A model generated the notes under the pieces. It was given only the letters and a program-made list of their open reading frames with translations, was not told the origin of the DNA and did no database searches. The position numbers and the translations under genes are program-made. A stretch of DNA of 64,000 nt from Psychrobacillus sp044762855 (lineage in GTDB: Bacteria > Bacillota > Bacilli > Bacillales_A > Planococcaceae), in NCBI RefSeq assembly GCF_044762855.1, contig NZ_JBIWFB010000001.1:806001-870000 (forward strand), written 5' to 3'. Positions within the stretch are counted from its first letter, which is position 1; each line of letters begins with the position of its first letter. Positions 1 through 7,497 of the stretch are shown in pieces.

Positions 1-1
1 T

Positions 2-1135
2 AAGATAAACGAAAATGTATCTAAAATCGAACAGATTATGGCTCAAATTCAAGCTTTAGATACAGAAATTATTACGACAGAAGATAAAATTACGAAAGTA
101 TTAAAAGAAATAGAGTTAACGACAACTGAAATTGAAAACTTACATGCTTCTATTGCAGAGCTAGAACGCAAAATAGAAGAACGTGATGAGCTTTTAAAAG
201 ATCGAATCCGCGCAGTACAAGTTAGTGGAGGATCCGTTAGTTATTTAGACGTTTTACTAGGGGCAAATAGTTTTATCGATTTCATCGACCGTTTCTCCGC
301 AGTCAATACATTGATGGAAGCGGACCGTACGATTCTGAAAGAACAAGCAGAAGATAAAAAGCAACTAGAAGAACAAAAAGCGACTTTAGAAGAAAAATTA
401 AAACAACAAGAAGCAAGTAAAAATGAGTTAGTAGATTTAAAAGCTTCTTTAGATAAACAAAAAGCATCTAAAGGAGATTTGGTCGATCAATTAGAAGCCG
501 AACAACAAAAATTACAAGCTGATAAAGAAGTAATGGAAACAGAATATGATGAAGTATTGGATTTAAGCGAAGAAGTAACAAATAAAATTGTGGCAGAACA
601 AAAACGTCAAGCAGAAATTGCACGAAAACTAGCTGAAGAGAAAAAACGTAAACAAGCGGAAGAAAGAAAACGTCAACAAGCAGCAAGTGGTTCCTCTGCA
701 GCAATTCCAGCAGTATCTTCAGGGGATTGGACAAGACCAGCAAGTGGACGACTTACTTCAGGCTATGGATATAGAATCCATCCTATTTATGGAAAAGGAA
801 AAATGCATTACGGAATCGACTTTGGAACACCGACTGGTACTCCGGTTGTTTCAGCAGCAGATGGTGTAGTCTCTTACGCTTCTCCACTGAGCACGTATGG
901 AAATGTGATTATGGTGACTCACTCTATCGATGGTCAAACATTTACATCTTTATATGCACATTTAAGTAGTATTAAAGTAAGTGTAGGACAAGCTGTTTCA
1001 AAAGGCGACACGATTGGTGCAGTAGGGACAACAGGGAATTCGACAGGACCTCACTTACATTTTGAAATTCATATCGGTACATGGAGTGGTATGGCGAATA
1101 ACTCAGTAAATCCATTGAGATATATTTCTCTATAA
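2..1135 (+). CDS. M23 (LytM) murein hydrolase with coiled coil, 5' truncated
   Basis: The reading frame is open to the left edge, so the true start (with signal peptide) lies outside the window. The first two thirds are charged coiled coil rich in K, E and Q; an Ala/Ser linker follows, then a C-terminal LytM/M23 zinc endopeptidase domain. Zinc ligands are present: HYGIDFG supplies the first His and Asp, HLHFE the catalytic and third-ligand His pair, so the domain should be active. The architecture matches EnvC/PcsB-like peptidoglycan hydrolases that FtsEX activates outside the membrane. Downstream CtpB and MinJ, which lie near ftsEX in B. subtilis, support that link. The FtsEX partnership is inferred because those genes are not in the window. 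Confidence 0.85.
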   Translation, partial: KINENVSKIEQIMAQIQALDTEIITTEDKITKVLKEIELTTTEIENLHASIAELERKIEERDELLKDRIRAVQVSGGSVSYLDVLLGANSFIDFIDRFSAVNTLMEADRTILKEQAEDKKQLEEQKATLEEKLKQQEASKNELVDLKASLDKQKASKGDLVDQLEAEQQKLQADKEVMETEYDEVLDLSEEVTNKIVAEQKRQAEIARKLAEEKKRKQAEERKRQQAASGSSAAIPAVSSGDWTRPASGRLTSGYGYRIHPIYGKGKMHYGIDFGTPTGTPVVSAADGVVSYASPLSTYGNVIMVTHSIDGQTFTSLYAHLSSIKVSVGQAVSKGDTIGAVGTTGNSTGPHLHFEIHIGTWSGMANNSVNPLRYISL

Positions 1136-1144
1136 CTTCATGTC

Positions 1145-1180
1145 AAGACGCCTATCCAATCTTTGGACGGCGTCTTTTCT
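1145..1180 (+). terminator. Intrinsic terminator after the M23 peptidase gene
   Basis: The 8-bp stem AAGACGCC/GGCGTCTT has an internal CCAA/TTGG pairing and is followed by TTCTTTTG. It separates the hydrolase gene from the thioredoxin gene. Confidence 0.75.
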
Positions 1181-1273
1181 TTTGTCATAAACATTCCATT
1201 GGTATACAAGCATCTATTCAGTTTATAATAAGAGCGATGATATGTAGTGAAAATGTATTAATGGAGGTAAGCT

Positions 1274-1852
1274 GTGAAGAAAAAATTAATAGGCTTATTA
1301 ATCGTAGGTTGCTTAGTCGCTATTGCAACCATATCCTTTGTAAAAAGCAATATCGATGAAACAGAAGCATTTGCTGGAGAGCAAATGGGTACCGACATGG
1401 CGGCAAACCCTGCAAATGAAGGAATCGGACAAGGGGATCGTGCGCCGAACTTTACACTGACAACGCTTGATGGAAAAGAAGTATCCCTTTCAGATTATCA
1501 AGGTAAAAAAGTCGTATTAAATTTTTGGGCAACTTGGTGTCCACCTTGTAAAGCCGAAATGCCACATATGCAAAACTACTATGAAGATATGGCAGAACAA
1601 GAAAATGTGGAAATCTTAGCTGTTAACTTAACAAGCTCAGATGTTGGTATCGATAAAGTAGAACTATTTAAAGAAGATTATGGACTTAGCTTTCCAATTC
1701 CTTTAGATGAAGAAGGGAATGTTGGAAAAACATATCAAGCGATTACGATTCCAACCACTTATATGATTGATACAACTGGAACGATTCAAAATAAAATAGT
1801 CGGACCTATGGATGAACAAATGCTTACAGACTATGTTAGTAATTTAAAATAA
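1274..1852 (+). CDS. TlpA/ResA-like membrane-anchored thiol-disulfide oxidoreductase
   Basis: 192 residues. An N-terminal uncleaved signal anchor (about residues 5-24) is followed by a redoxin/AhpC-TSA thioredoxin fold with the active site WATWCPPCK near residue 90. The ResA hallmark region (APNFTLTTLDGKEVSLSDY) precedes it and the cis-Pro loop TIPTTY follows. Proteins of this class reduce disulfides on the outer face of the membrane, for example apocytochrome c or spore cortex proteins. The start is GTG, chosen for the GGAGGTA ribosome site 5 bp upstream. It lies alone between a terminator and ctpB. Whether it serves cytochrome maturation or another client cannot be told from context. Confidence 0.85.
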   Translation: MKKKLIGLLIVGCLVAIATISFVKSNIDETEAFAGEQMGTDMAANPANEGIGQGDRAPNFTLTTLDGKEVSLSDYQGKKVVLNFWATWCPPCKAEMPHMQNYYEDMAEQENVEILAVNLTSSDVGIDKVELFKEDYGLSFPIPLDEEGNVGKTYQAITIPTTYMIDTTGTIQNKIVGPMDEQMLTDYVSNLK

Positions 1853-1923
1853 ACACCGATTTTTGGGCAAGTATTAAATTTCGCTTTCCACACATATATT
1901 AGTGGAAAAGTAGGAGGTTGAAC

Positions 1924-3342
1924 TTGCGCAAAAGTCGGATTTTTTTATATGTCTTGTTATTTATCATTTTATTAGGGTTCGTGTATTTTTGGTTTGGAAA
2001 ATCTACTAAGTCCGAAGTAACAGGGGTTAGTAACAGTAGAGTAATTGATGAAGCTTATCAGTTGATCAAAAAAGAGGCAGTTTTCTCGAAGAATGAAAAG
2101 CTGCTAGTGGAAGGTGCCATTCGTGGAATGACCGAAGCATTAGAAGATCCGCATAGTACGTATTTGACGAAGGAAGAAGCTGCAAACCAAGAAGCTTCAC
2201 TCGCAGAAGAGCGCGTCGGAATCGGTGTAGAAGTTATGCAATATGCCGGTAAATTTATCATCGTTGCTCCTCTGAAAGACTCACCGGCTTATAAGGCGGG
2301 ATTAAAGTCTCAAGATGAAATTGTTAGAGTGAATGATGAAAGAGTAGATGGTAAAACAATGGCGGAGCTTGTCCAATTATTAAGCGGGGATAAAGGAACG
2401 ACGTTGAAAATGACGATCTATCGTGCAAGTGAAAATCGTCATGTAGAGTTACATATGAAAAGAGATACAATCGCTATGCATACGGTCGCAAGCGAAGTAT
2501 ATGAAGTGGATGGTCATTCTATTGGGATTGTGACTATTTCATTATTTGGAGAGAAAACAGGAGAAGAATGGGAAAAGCAAACAAAATCATTGGTGGAGCG
2601 TGGCATTGATGGATTAGTCATCGATGTACGTGGAAATCCAGGTGGTTACTTGTTTAGCGTTTCTTCTGTCATCGGTACGTTGATGAAAAATGGAACTACT
2701 TTTGCTTATATGCAAAATGCAAAAGGTGTTTTAGAAATGTTAAATACAGAAAGTAAAGAAGCCCCTTATTTGAATAAAGTACCGACTGTTTTATTGCAAA
2801 ACGGGGGAAGTGCTTCTGCAAGTGAAGTATTGGCTGGTGCACTCCGAGATAATAACCGGGCGCTAATTGTAGGGGAAAAAAGCTTCGGTAAAGGAACTGT
2901 GCAAGAGACACATCCATTATCAAACGGTGGCAAGTTGAAAATTTCCACTCATAAATGGTTGACTCCTAAACAAGAGTGGATTCATCATAAAGGAATTGAA
3001 GCGGATTTAAAAGTAGAACAAGAAGAATTATTTGCAATGGATCAAAAGTATTTAAGTGGAGAGTTCCGAATCGGTGATTACGGGGAAGAAATAAAATATG
3101 TCCAACAAGTATTAAGCGCACTTGGCTATAGTACAGGAAGAGAAGATGGCTATTTCGATGAAGATACGGGAGATGCGATCGAAAATTATCGCCAAGAAAG
3201 AAGTTTAGGGGATGGAAATGAAATAAACGCCGCACTTTTTCAATCTTTAACGGAAACAGTCGCAGCATATAAAGAGAAAAAGGAAAATGATAAGCAATTA
3301 CAAATGGGAATCGGCTATTTACTTCATGATTTAAAAAAATAA
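1924..3342 (+). CDS. ctpB: S41 carboxy-terminal processing protease CtpB
   Basis: 472 residues from TTG at 1924. The in-frame TTG at 1918 abuts the AGGAGG site, so 1924 with 6-bp spacing is preferred. An N-terminal membrane anchor is followed by a PDZ domain (about 90-180), the S41 protease core and a C-terminal peptidoglycan-binding-like domain (FRIGDYGEEIKYVQQVLSAL onward). The catalytic Ser lies in GGSASASEVL and the Lys in GEKSFGKGTV, the serine-lysine dyad of CtpA/CtpB. In B. subtilis CtpB cleaves SpoIVFA in the intermembrane space to trigger sigma-K activation. It has the usual length and the usual neighbour, minJ. Confidence 0.9.
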   Translation: MRKSRIFLYVLLFIILLGFVYFWFGKSTKSEVTGVSNSRVIDEAYQLIKKEAVFSKNEKLLVEGAIRGMTEALEDPHSTYLTKEEAANQEASLAEERVGIGVEVMQYAGKFIIVAPLKDSPAYKAGLKSQDEIVRVNDERVDGKTMAELVQLLSGDKGTTLKMTIYRASENRHVELHMKRDTIAMHTVASEVYEVDGHSIGIVTISLFGEKTGEEWEKQTKSLVERGIDGLVIDVRGNPGGYLFSVSSVIGTLMKNGTTFAYMQNAKGVLEMLNTESKEAPYLNKVPTVLLQNGGSASASEVLAGALRDNNRALIVGEKSFGKGTVQETHPLSNGGKLKISTHKWLTPKQEWIHHKGIEADLKVEQEELFAMDQKYLSGEFRIGDYGEEIKYVQQVLSALGYSTGREDGYFDEDTGDAIENYRQERSLGDGNEINAALFQSLTETVAAYKEKKENDKQLQMGIGYLLHDLKK

Positions 3343-3423
3343 GATTATACGAAAATCCTATACGCAAAAGGCTCCTCGTTTGTTACAATAATAGGATAGT
3401 ATGTGCAAGCGAGGAGGATGCGT

Positions 3424-4593
3424 ATGGTAGAGGAACTATTAATCGAGTTGGCTAAAGGAATCGGACGGTTTTTCCTTCATCCAGCAGTATATATTACGAT
3501 CCTTTTCTCTGTTTTAATCGGCTATTATCGCGTCAAGCGAGAAAGAAGACAGTTGAGAACAAGAATTTTGTGGGGATGGACAGAAGCAAAGCGACTTGTA
3601 GTCGACGGATACTTATGGGCAATCATATTATCGGTCCTTAGTGTCGGCATTGGACTTGTACTGCCAACTTCATGGTTATACATATTTAGTGCGTGGATGA
3701 TTTTGATCGTATTGTTGTTTATGTATCAAGCTGGCTCTGCCGTTTATGCGATTGCATTAAGTGTAGCAACATTGTATATAATCAATTTGTATGGCTGGTC
3801 ATTCAACTTATTTTCATGGGAATTAACTGGATTTAATATAATAAATGAAACAATTGTCCCAATCGCAATCGTAGCGGGTTTGTTACTTATTGCAGAGGGA
3901 GCGCTTATTCAAAAGCATGGGGCAAATAATGCTTCTCCACGATTAGTAACTACTGCCCGTGGAATCGAGGCGATGGAATATATAACGAAAAGATTATGGT
4001 TATTACCGGTCTTACTCGTTGTTCCAGGTGAAGTGATTAGTTCATATATTCCATATTGGCCACAATTTCCGTTAGGAGAATCTATGTTTTCATTGATCCT
4101 ATTTCCTTTTGTAATAGGATTTCGACAAAAAAGTAGACATACATTACCGGTACATTTTTTCCAAAGATATGGGAAAAAGGTTTGGCAACTTGGAATTATT
4201 GTCACAATCTTAGGGGCTGTCGGATTTGTAATGCCTTTGATTAGTATAATTGCAATCGCACTCGGTGTAATTGCTAGATTATTCATTAGTTATATGGAAT
4301 ATAAGAAAGAGATGTCCGGATCGTTTGCGGTGTCACCGCAGTCAAATGGTGTTATGATAGCAGCAGTACTTTCCGATTCCCCGGCAGAAAAAATGGGGCT
4401 TCTCGTTGGAGAACGTATCGTCAAAGTAAATGGACAAAAAGTGGCGAATGAACAAGAATTATACGAAGCGATACAAATAAATGCAGCACATTGCCGCTTG
4501 GAAATATTAGATTTCAACGGCGAGCTCCGCTTACGTCAACATATTTTGTTTAGACATGATCATTATCGATTAGGGCTAATTTTAGTAAGGTAG
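3424..4593 (+). CDS. minJ: MinJ-like polytopic PDZ protein (division-site topology)
   Basis: 389 residues. GTG at 3403 opens the frame, but a perfect GAGGAGG at 3411-3417 places the start at ATG 3424 with 6-bp spacing. Several transmembrane helices fill residues 15-290 and a single cytoplasmic PDZ domain ends the protein (GVMIAAVLSDSPAEKMGL onward). Size, topology and position next to ctpB match B. subtilis MinJ, which bridges DivIVA and MinD to keep division away from poles and new septa. It is separated from csbA by 8 bp, so the two are probably cotranscribed. Confidence 0.82.
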   Translation: MVEELLIELAKGIGRFFLHPAVYITILFSVLIGYYRVKRERRQLRTRILWGWTEAKRLVVDGYLWAIILSVLSVGIGLVLPTSWLYIFSAWMILIVLLFMYQAGSAVYAIALSVATLYIINLYGWSFNLFSWELTGFNIINETIVPIAIVAGLLLIAEGALIQKHGANNASPRLVTTARGIEAMEYITKRLWLLPVLLVVPGEVISSYIPYWPQFPLGESMFSLILFPFVIGFRQKSRHTLPVHFFQRYGKKVWQLGIIVTILGAVGFVMPLISIIAIALGVIARLFISYMEYKKEMSGSFAVSPQSNGVMIAAVLSDSPAEKMGLLVGERIVKVNGQKVANEQELYEAIQINAAHCRLEILDFNGELRLRQHILFRHDHYRLGLILVR

Positions 4594-4601
4594 GAGAATT
4601 C

Positions 4602-4853
4602 ATGGAAACATTATCTTTATCAACCCAAATAATACTTGCCATTTTTGCCCCTGCGTTACTAGTTATTCTTTTTACACGCATAACATTTAATCCTTATGTG
4701 GCACTCATTCTTACAGTCGCCCTATTTGCTGCTTCTGTACAAGCAGGATATACACATAGATGGTGGATCTATATACTAGATGCAGCGTCACTGACTGTTG
4801 GATTTTGGTACTCCACGAAAAGTAAAAAACCAAAGAAAAAATCCGTCTCTTGA
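4602..4853 (+). CDS. csbA: CsbA-like small membrane protein (DUF2198)
   Basis: 83 residues with three hydrophobic segments and a basic tail (KSKKPKKKS). Length, composition and position match B. subtilis CsbA, a sigma-B-controlled membrane protein of unknown function found between minJ and uvrBA. Here uvrBA do not follow; the gene ends inside a terminator and azlCD lie beyond in the opposite direction. An AGGAGAA ribosome site precedes the ATG by 7 bp. No sigma-B promoter was recognised. Confidence 0.75.
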   Translation: METLSLSTQIILAIFAPALLVILFTRITFNPYVALILTVALFAASVQAGYTHRWWIYILDAASLTVGFWYSTKSKKPKKKSVS

Positions 4854-4871
4854 GGCGGATTTTTTCTTTGG
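4830..4871 (+). terminator. Terminator overlapping the csbA 3' end
   Basis: A perfect 16-bp inverted repeat (CCAAAGAAAAAATCCG and its complement) has a short GC-containing loop. Its left arm lies within the csbA coding sequence, so the last codons double as the terminator arm. Confidence 0.85.
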
Positions 4872-4926
4872 TTGGAGGAATAGGAGAGCGGGTGGTAAAC
4901 AAATCTGAAAGATAGAAGAGTGAAAC

Positions 4927-5073
4927 AGCAAGATAGACTCAGCAAATCGCAAGATAGGGTGCGGGAATCGCAAGATCCACTCTCAGAATCGCAAGATATA
5001 GTCCTGAAATAGCAAAATCTACTCTCAGAATCGCAAGTTAGCACCCCAGAACCGCAAAATCCACCCCAAAAAC
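4927..5073. repeat. Seven tandem degenerate 21-bp repeats, core CGCAAGAT
   Basis: Seven consecutive units of exactly 21 bp start at 4927, 4948, 4969, 4990, 5011, 5032 and 5053. The first eight bases are conserved ([CA]GCAA[GA][AT]T) and the remaining 13 vary strongly. The array fills the convergent gap between csbA and azlD. The same core and period recur after clpB at 25307. Frames crossing it give heptapeptide-repeat translations but have no credible ribosome site. Confidence 0.85.
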
Positions 5074-5096
5074 CACACCATGTATGTATTCAACTA

Positions 5097-5405
5097 TCAA
5101 AATAACAAACTATAAACAGCTAATACTCCAATTGTCCCTAAAACAACGACCATTACATTAGAAAAAAGAATAGCCAGAGTAAAGGCCACGATTGTACCGA
5201 TAAATCCAAACAAAAGATTTCCTTCTTGAACGTATAAAATAGCTGGGAATATCAATGCACCCAAAACTGCGAATGGAATATTGCGTAAAACACCAGAAAC
5301 GACTGGCGGCAATTCTTTTCCTTCTAAAAAAGTAAGTGGAATCGCTCGGGGGATATACGTAACGACCGCCATACCAAGCAATGTCCACCAATACCATGCT
5401 CCCAT
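5097..5405 (-). CDS. azlD: AzlD-family branched-chain amino acid export subunit
   Basis: 102 residues with four hydrophobic segments, typical of AzlD, the small partner of AzlC in branched-chain amino acid or azaleucine export. The upstream ORF extension to 5447 is rejected: AAAGGAG sits 9 bp before the ATG at 5405. That start lies just 4 bp after the azlC stop, so the pair is translationally linked. The B. subtilis azl operon carries further genes under AzlB and Lrp-like control; none is next to this pair. Confidence 0.85.
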   Translation of the reverse strand: MGAWYWWTLLGMAVVTYIPRAIPLTFLEGKELPPVVSGVLRNIPFAVLGALIFPAILYVQEGNLLFGFIGTIVAFTLAILFSNVMVVVLGTIGVLAVYSLLF

Positions 5406-5409
5406 TATG

Positions 5410-6120
5410 TTAAGCTCCTTTCGGTAAACTTCTACCTCGTCGTACATAAATGATTTCTACAAAAATAGAAGATGCTAAAGTGGAAACTAAAATAGACCAC
5501 CCTGTCGATAAAACACCGGACCAATAAAAAAATCCATTAATAACAGCAGCGATCAGTGCAAGCATGACTACTTTGCGGCTGCCACGCATAGACGGTACAA
5601 GTAAACCTACAAACATCGCGTATAAGGCAATGGACATCGCAGCTTGTAAAAATTGTGGTAGATTAGCGCCGATTACATGTCCAACAGCAGTGAAAACAAC
5701 CCAGCTACTATAGGCGATAATAGCGACACCAAATGCGAAGGATGTGCGAATCTTTTCTTCTTTTCTCGTTGCGAGGACAGAAAAAGATTCATCTGTAATG
5801 CCAAAAGCATAAATTCCTTTTATCCATCTTTTTTCGCTTTGCATCTTTTCATTGAGCGCCGCCGTCATTAAGAAGTGGCGTATATTAAGGACAAATGTAT
5901 TTAAAACGATTAAAATAGGGTCAACCCCTTTTGAAATTAGCGTTAAAGACATGTATTGAGATGCTCCCGCATAAACGAATATACTCATCGCAGTAGCTTC
6001 CCATATGGATAATCCTGATGTTTTGGCAAGTAAGCCGAATGTTAAAGCGACTGGAAAATATCCGATTGCAATACTTAACCCTGCCTTTAATCCTGAAATA
6101 AATGAATTATTATTCAACAA
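5410..6120 (-). CDS. azlC: AzlC-family branched-chain amino acid permease
   Basis: 236 residues. The typical AzlC start (FISGLKAGLSIAIGYFPVA) is followed by about seven transmembrane segments and the motif ITDESFSV, conserved in this family. Translation starts at TTG 6120, or the adjacent TTG at 6117, behind AGGTGG. It is the first gene of the azlCD unit and is divergent from the TVP38 gene. The exported substrate is inferred from family membership only. Confidence 0.88.
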   Translation of the reverse strand: MLNNNSFISGLKAGLSIAIGYFPVALTFGLLAKTSGLSIWEATAMSIFVYAGASQYMSLTLISKGVDPILIVLNTFVLNIRHFLMTAALNEKMQSEKRWIKGIYAFGITDESFSVLATRKEEKIRTSFAFGVAIIAYSSWVVFTAVGHVIGANLPQFLQAAMSIALYAMFVGLLVPSMRGSRKVVMLALIAAVINGFFYWSGVLSTGWSILVSTLASSIFVEIIYVRRGRSLPKGA

Positions 6121-6229
6121 TAGTCACCACCTAAAAAATCATAATAGACAAATTATACTATAACCGAATAGTTTTATGAATATGAAATATGGGAATAGTA
6201 TAAACATACATATTTTGGAGGAGAGCAAC

Positions 6230-6865
6230 ATGTTTGATTGGTTTTCATGGGATACGTTAACAAATTTAACACAAGATTATCGTGCACTAGGACCGATAAT
6301 CGGTATCCTTTTGCCTTTTTTAGAAGCTTTTTTGCCCTTTTTACCGCTCATCGTGTTTATCGTAGCGAATGTAACTGCTTATGGGTTGCTCTTTGGATTT
6401 TTGATTTCATGGGCAGGCTCTGTAATAGGGGCATATACAGTATTTTTAGTTATTCGCAAATATGGACGAGCACGTGTCCTTGGCTTTATAACAAGACATG
6501 AAAAGATCCAAAAATTAATATTATGGGTAGAGAGGAATGGATTTGGTCCACTTTTTTTACTCATTTGTTTTCCTTTTACTCCTTCTGCCCTTGTGAATAT
6601 CGTTGCCGGACTTTCTAATATGAAAAAGAAAACGTATTTGTGGACGGTTACACTCGGGAAACTCATTATGATTTTTATCGTTAGTTTTATCGGTTCAGAT
6701 ATTAAAGCTTTAATCACCCAACCAGTTCGAACAGCGATTGTGGTAATCATTATTATCATTCTATGGTTTGTCGGAAAAAGGGTAGAAAAACGAATTGAAA
6801 AAAAGGTAGAGGAAGATTTAAATAACTTTCATAAAGGCAGAAAAATAGGGAAAGAAAGGAGATAA
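6230..6865 (+). CDS. TVP38/TMEM64-family membrane protein (YhjE-like)
   Basis: 211 residues from ATG 6230, chosen over the upstream ATG 6176 because GGAGGAGA lies 7 bp before it. Multi-pass protein with the SNARE-associated/VTT domain, including the conserved block ICFPFTPSALVNIVAGLS, and a lysine-rich cytoplasmic tail. It is 2 bp from the signal peptidase gene, the same pairing as B. subtilis yhjE-sipV. Members of the DedA/VTT superfamily are linked to lipid scrambling or membrane homeostasis; the role here is unproved. Confidence 0.85.
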   Translation: MFDWFSWDTLTNLTQDYRALGPIIGILLPFLEAFLPFLPLIVFIVANVTAYGLLFGFLISWAGSVIGAYTVFLVIRKYGRARVLGFITRHEKIQKLILWVERNGFGPLFLLICFPFTPSALVNIVAGLSNMKKKTYLWTVTLGKLIMIFIVSFIGSDIKALITQPVRTAIVVIIIIILWFVGKRVEKRIEKKVEEDLNNFHKGRKIGKERR

Positions 6866-6867
6866 AT

Positions 6868-7419
6868 TTGAGTACAACGAAGAAGGAAATTATCGAATGG
6901 CTTATCGCTTTAGGCATTGGATTTATAGTCGTTTTCTTTGTTCGATCATTTTTAGCGACCAATTATGAGGTAGTTGGGGAGTCCATGATGCCAACGCTCC
7001 ATGATCATGATAATGTCATCATTAGCAAAGTATCGCGAATTAAACGAATGGATATTATTATTTTTCATAGTGATGAACAAGAGGATTATGTGAAACGAGT
7101 TATTGGATTGCCTGGCGATACGATCACTTATGAAAATGATGAATTATTTATCAACAATCAAAAAGTGGAAGAGCCCTTTTTGAGGTCGTATGAAGTCTAT
7201 ATGAATCCTGAAACCAATTTCACGGAGGATTTTGATTTGTTGGAGCTGACTGGTAGTAAAGTGGTTCCACCGGGTAAGTTATTCGTTTTAGGGGATAATC
7301 GAATATCCAGTTTAGATAGTCGTTATTTTTATTTTGTTGATAAAAAAGCAGTTATTGGGGAAGTAAAGCTAATTTACTGGCCAATTACCGATTTTACGAT
7401 GAACTTTCGTTCCGAATAA
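6868..7419 (+). CDS. sipV: Type I signal peptidase, SipV-like
   Basis: 183 residues. A single N-terminal transmembrane helix is followed by the S26 catalytic domain outside the membrane. The nucleophile Ser39 lies in GESMMPTL and the general base Lys76 in YVKRVIGLPGD; GDNRISSLDSR is the conserved box E. It removes signal peptides from secreted preproteins. TTG start with GAAAGGAG 9 bp upstream. It follows the YhjE-like gene and precedes addB, as in B. subtilis, which supports the SipV assignment over other paralogues. Confidence 0.9.
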   Translation: MSTTKKEIIEWLIALGIGFIVVFFVRSFLATNYEVVGESMMPTLHDHDNVIISKVSRIKRMDIIIFHSDEQEDYVKRVIGLPGDTITYENDELFINNQKVEEPFLRSYEVYMNPETNFTEDFDLLELTGSKVVPPGKLFVLGDNRISSLDSRYFYFVDKKAVIGEVKLIYWPITDFTMNFRSE

Positions 7420-7497
7420 TTTCCTTCCCTATTGGATGTTTTGTACAATAGAGTTAAGGGGTTATTCGGATTTTTTCTTGAAAGGAGTTTGGTTACG

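Noticed and set aside
4769..5044. Minus-strand 91-codon frame with Cys-Asp-Ser heptads across the array
   Set aside because: It is the translation of the 21-bp repeat, overlaps csbA and its terminator, and lacks a ribosome site.
4927..5073. CRISPR-like reading of the 21-bp arrays (conserved core plus variable part)
   Set aside because: The conserved core is only 8-12 bp and degenerate, the variable part 9-13 bp, and no cas genes or leader are nearby; far too small for repeats and spacers.
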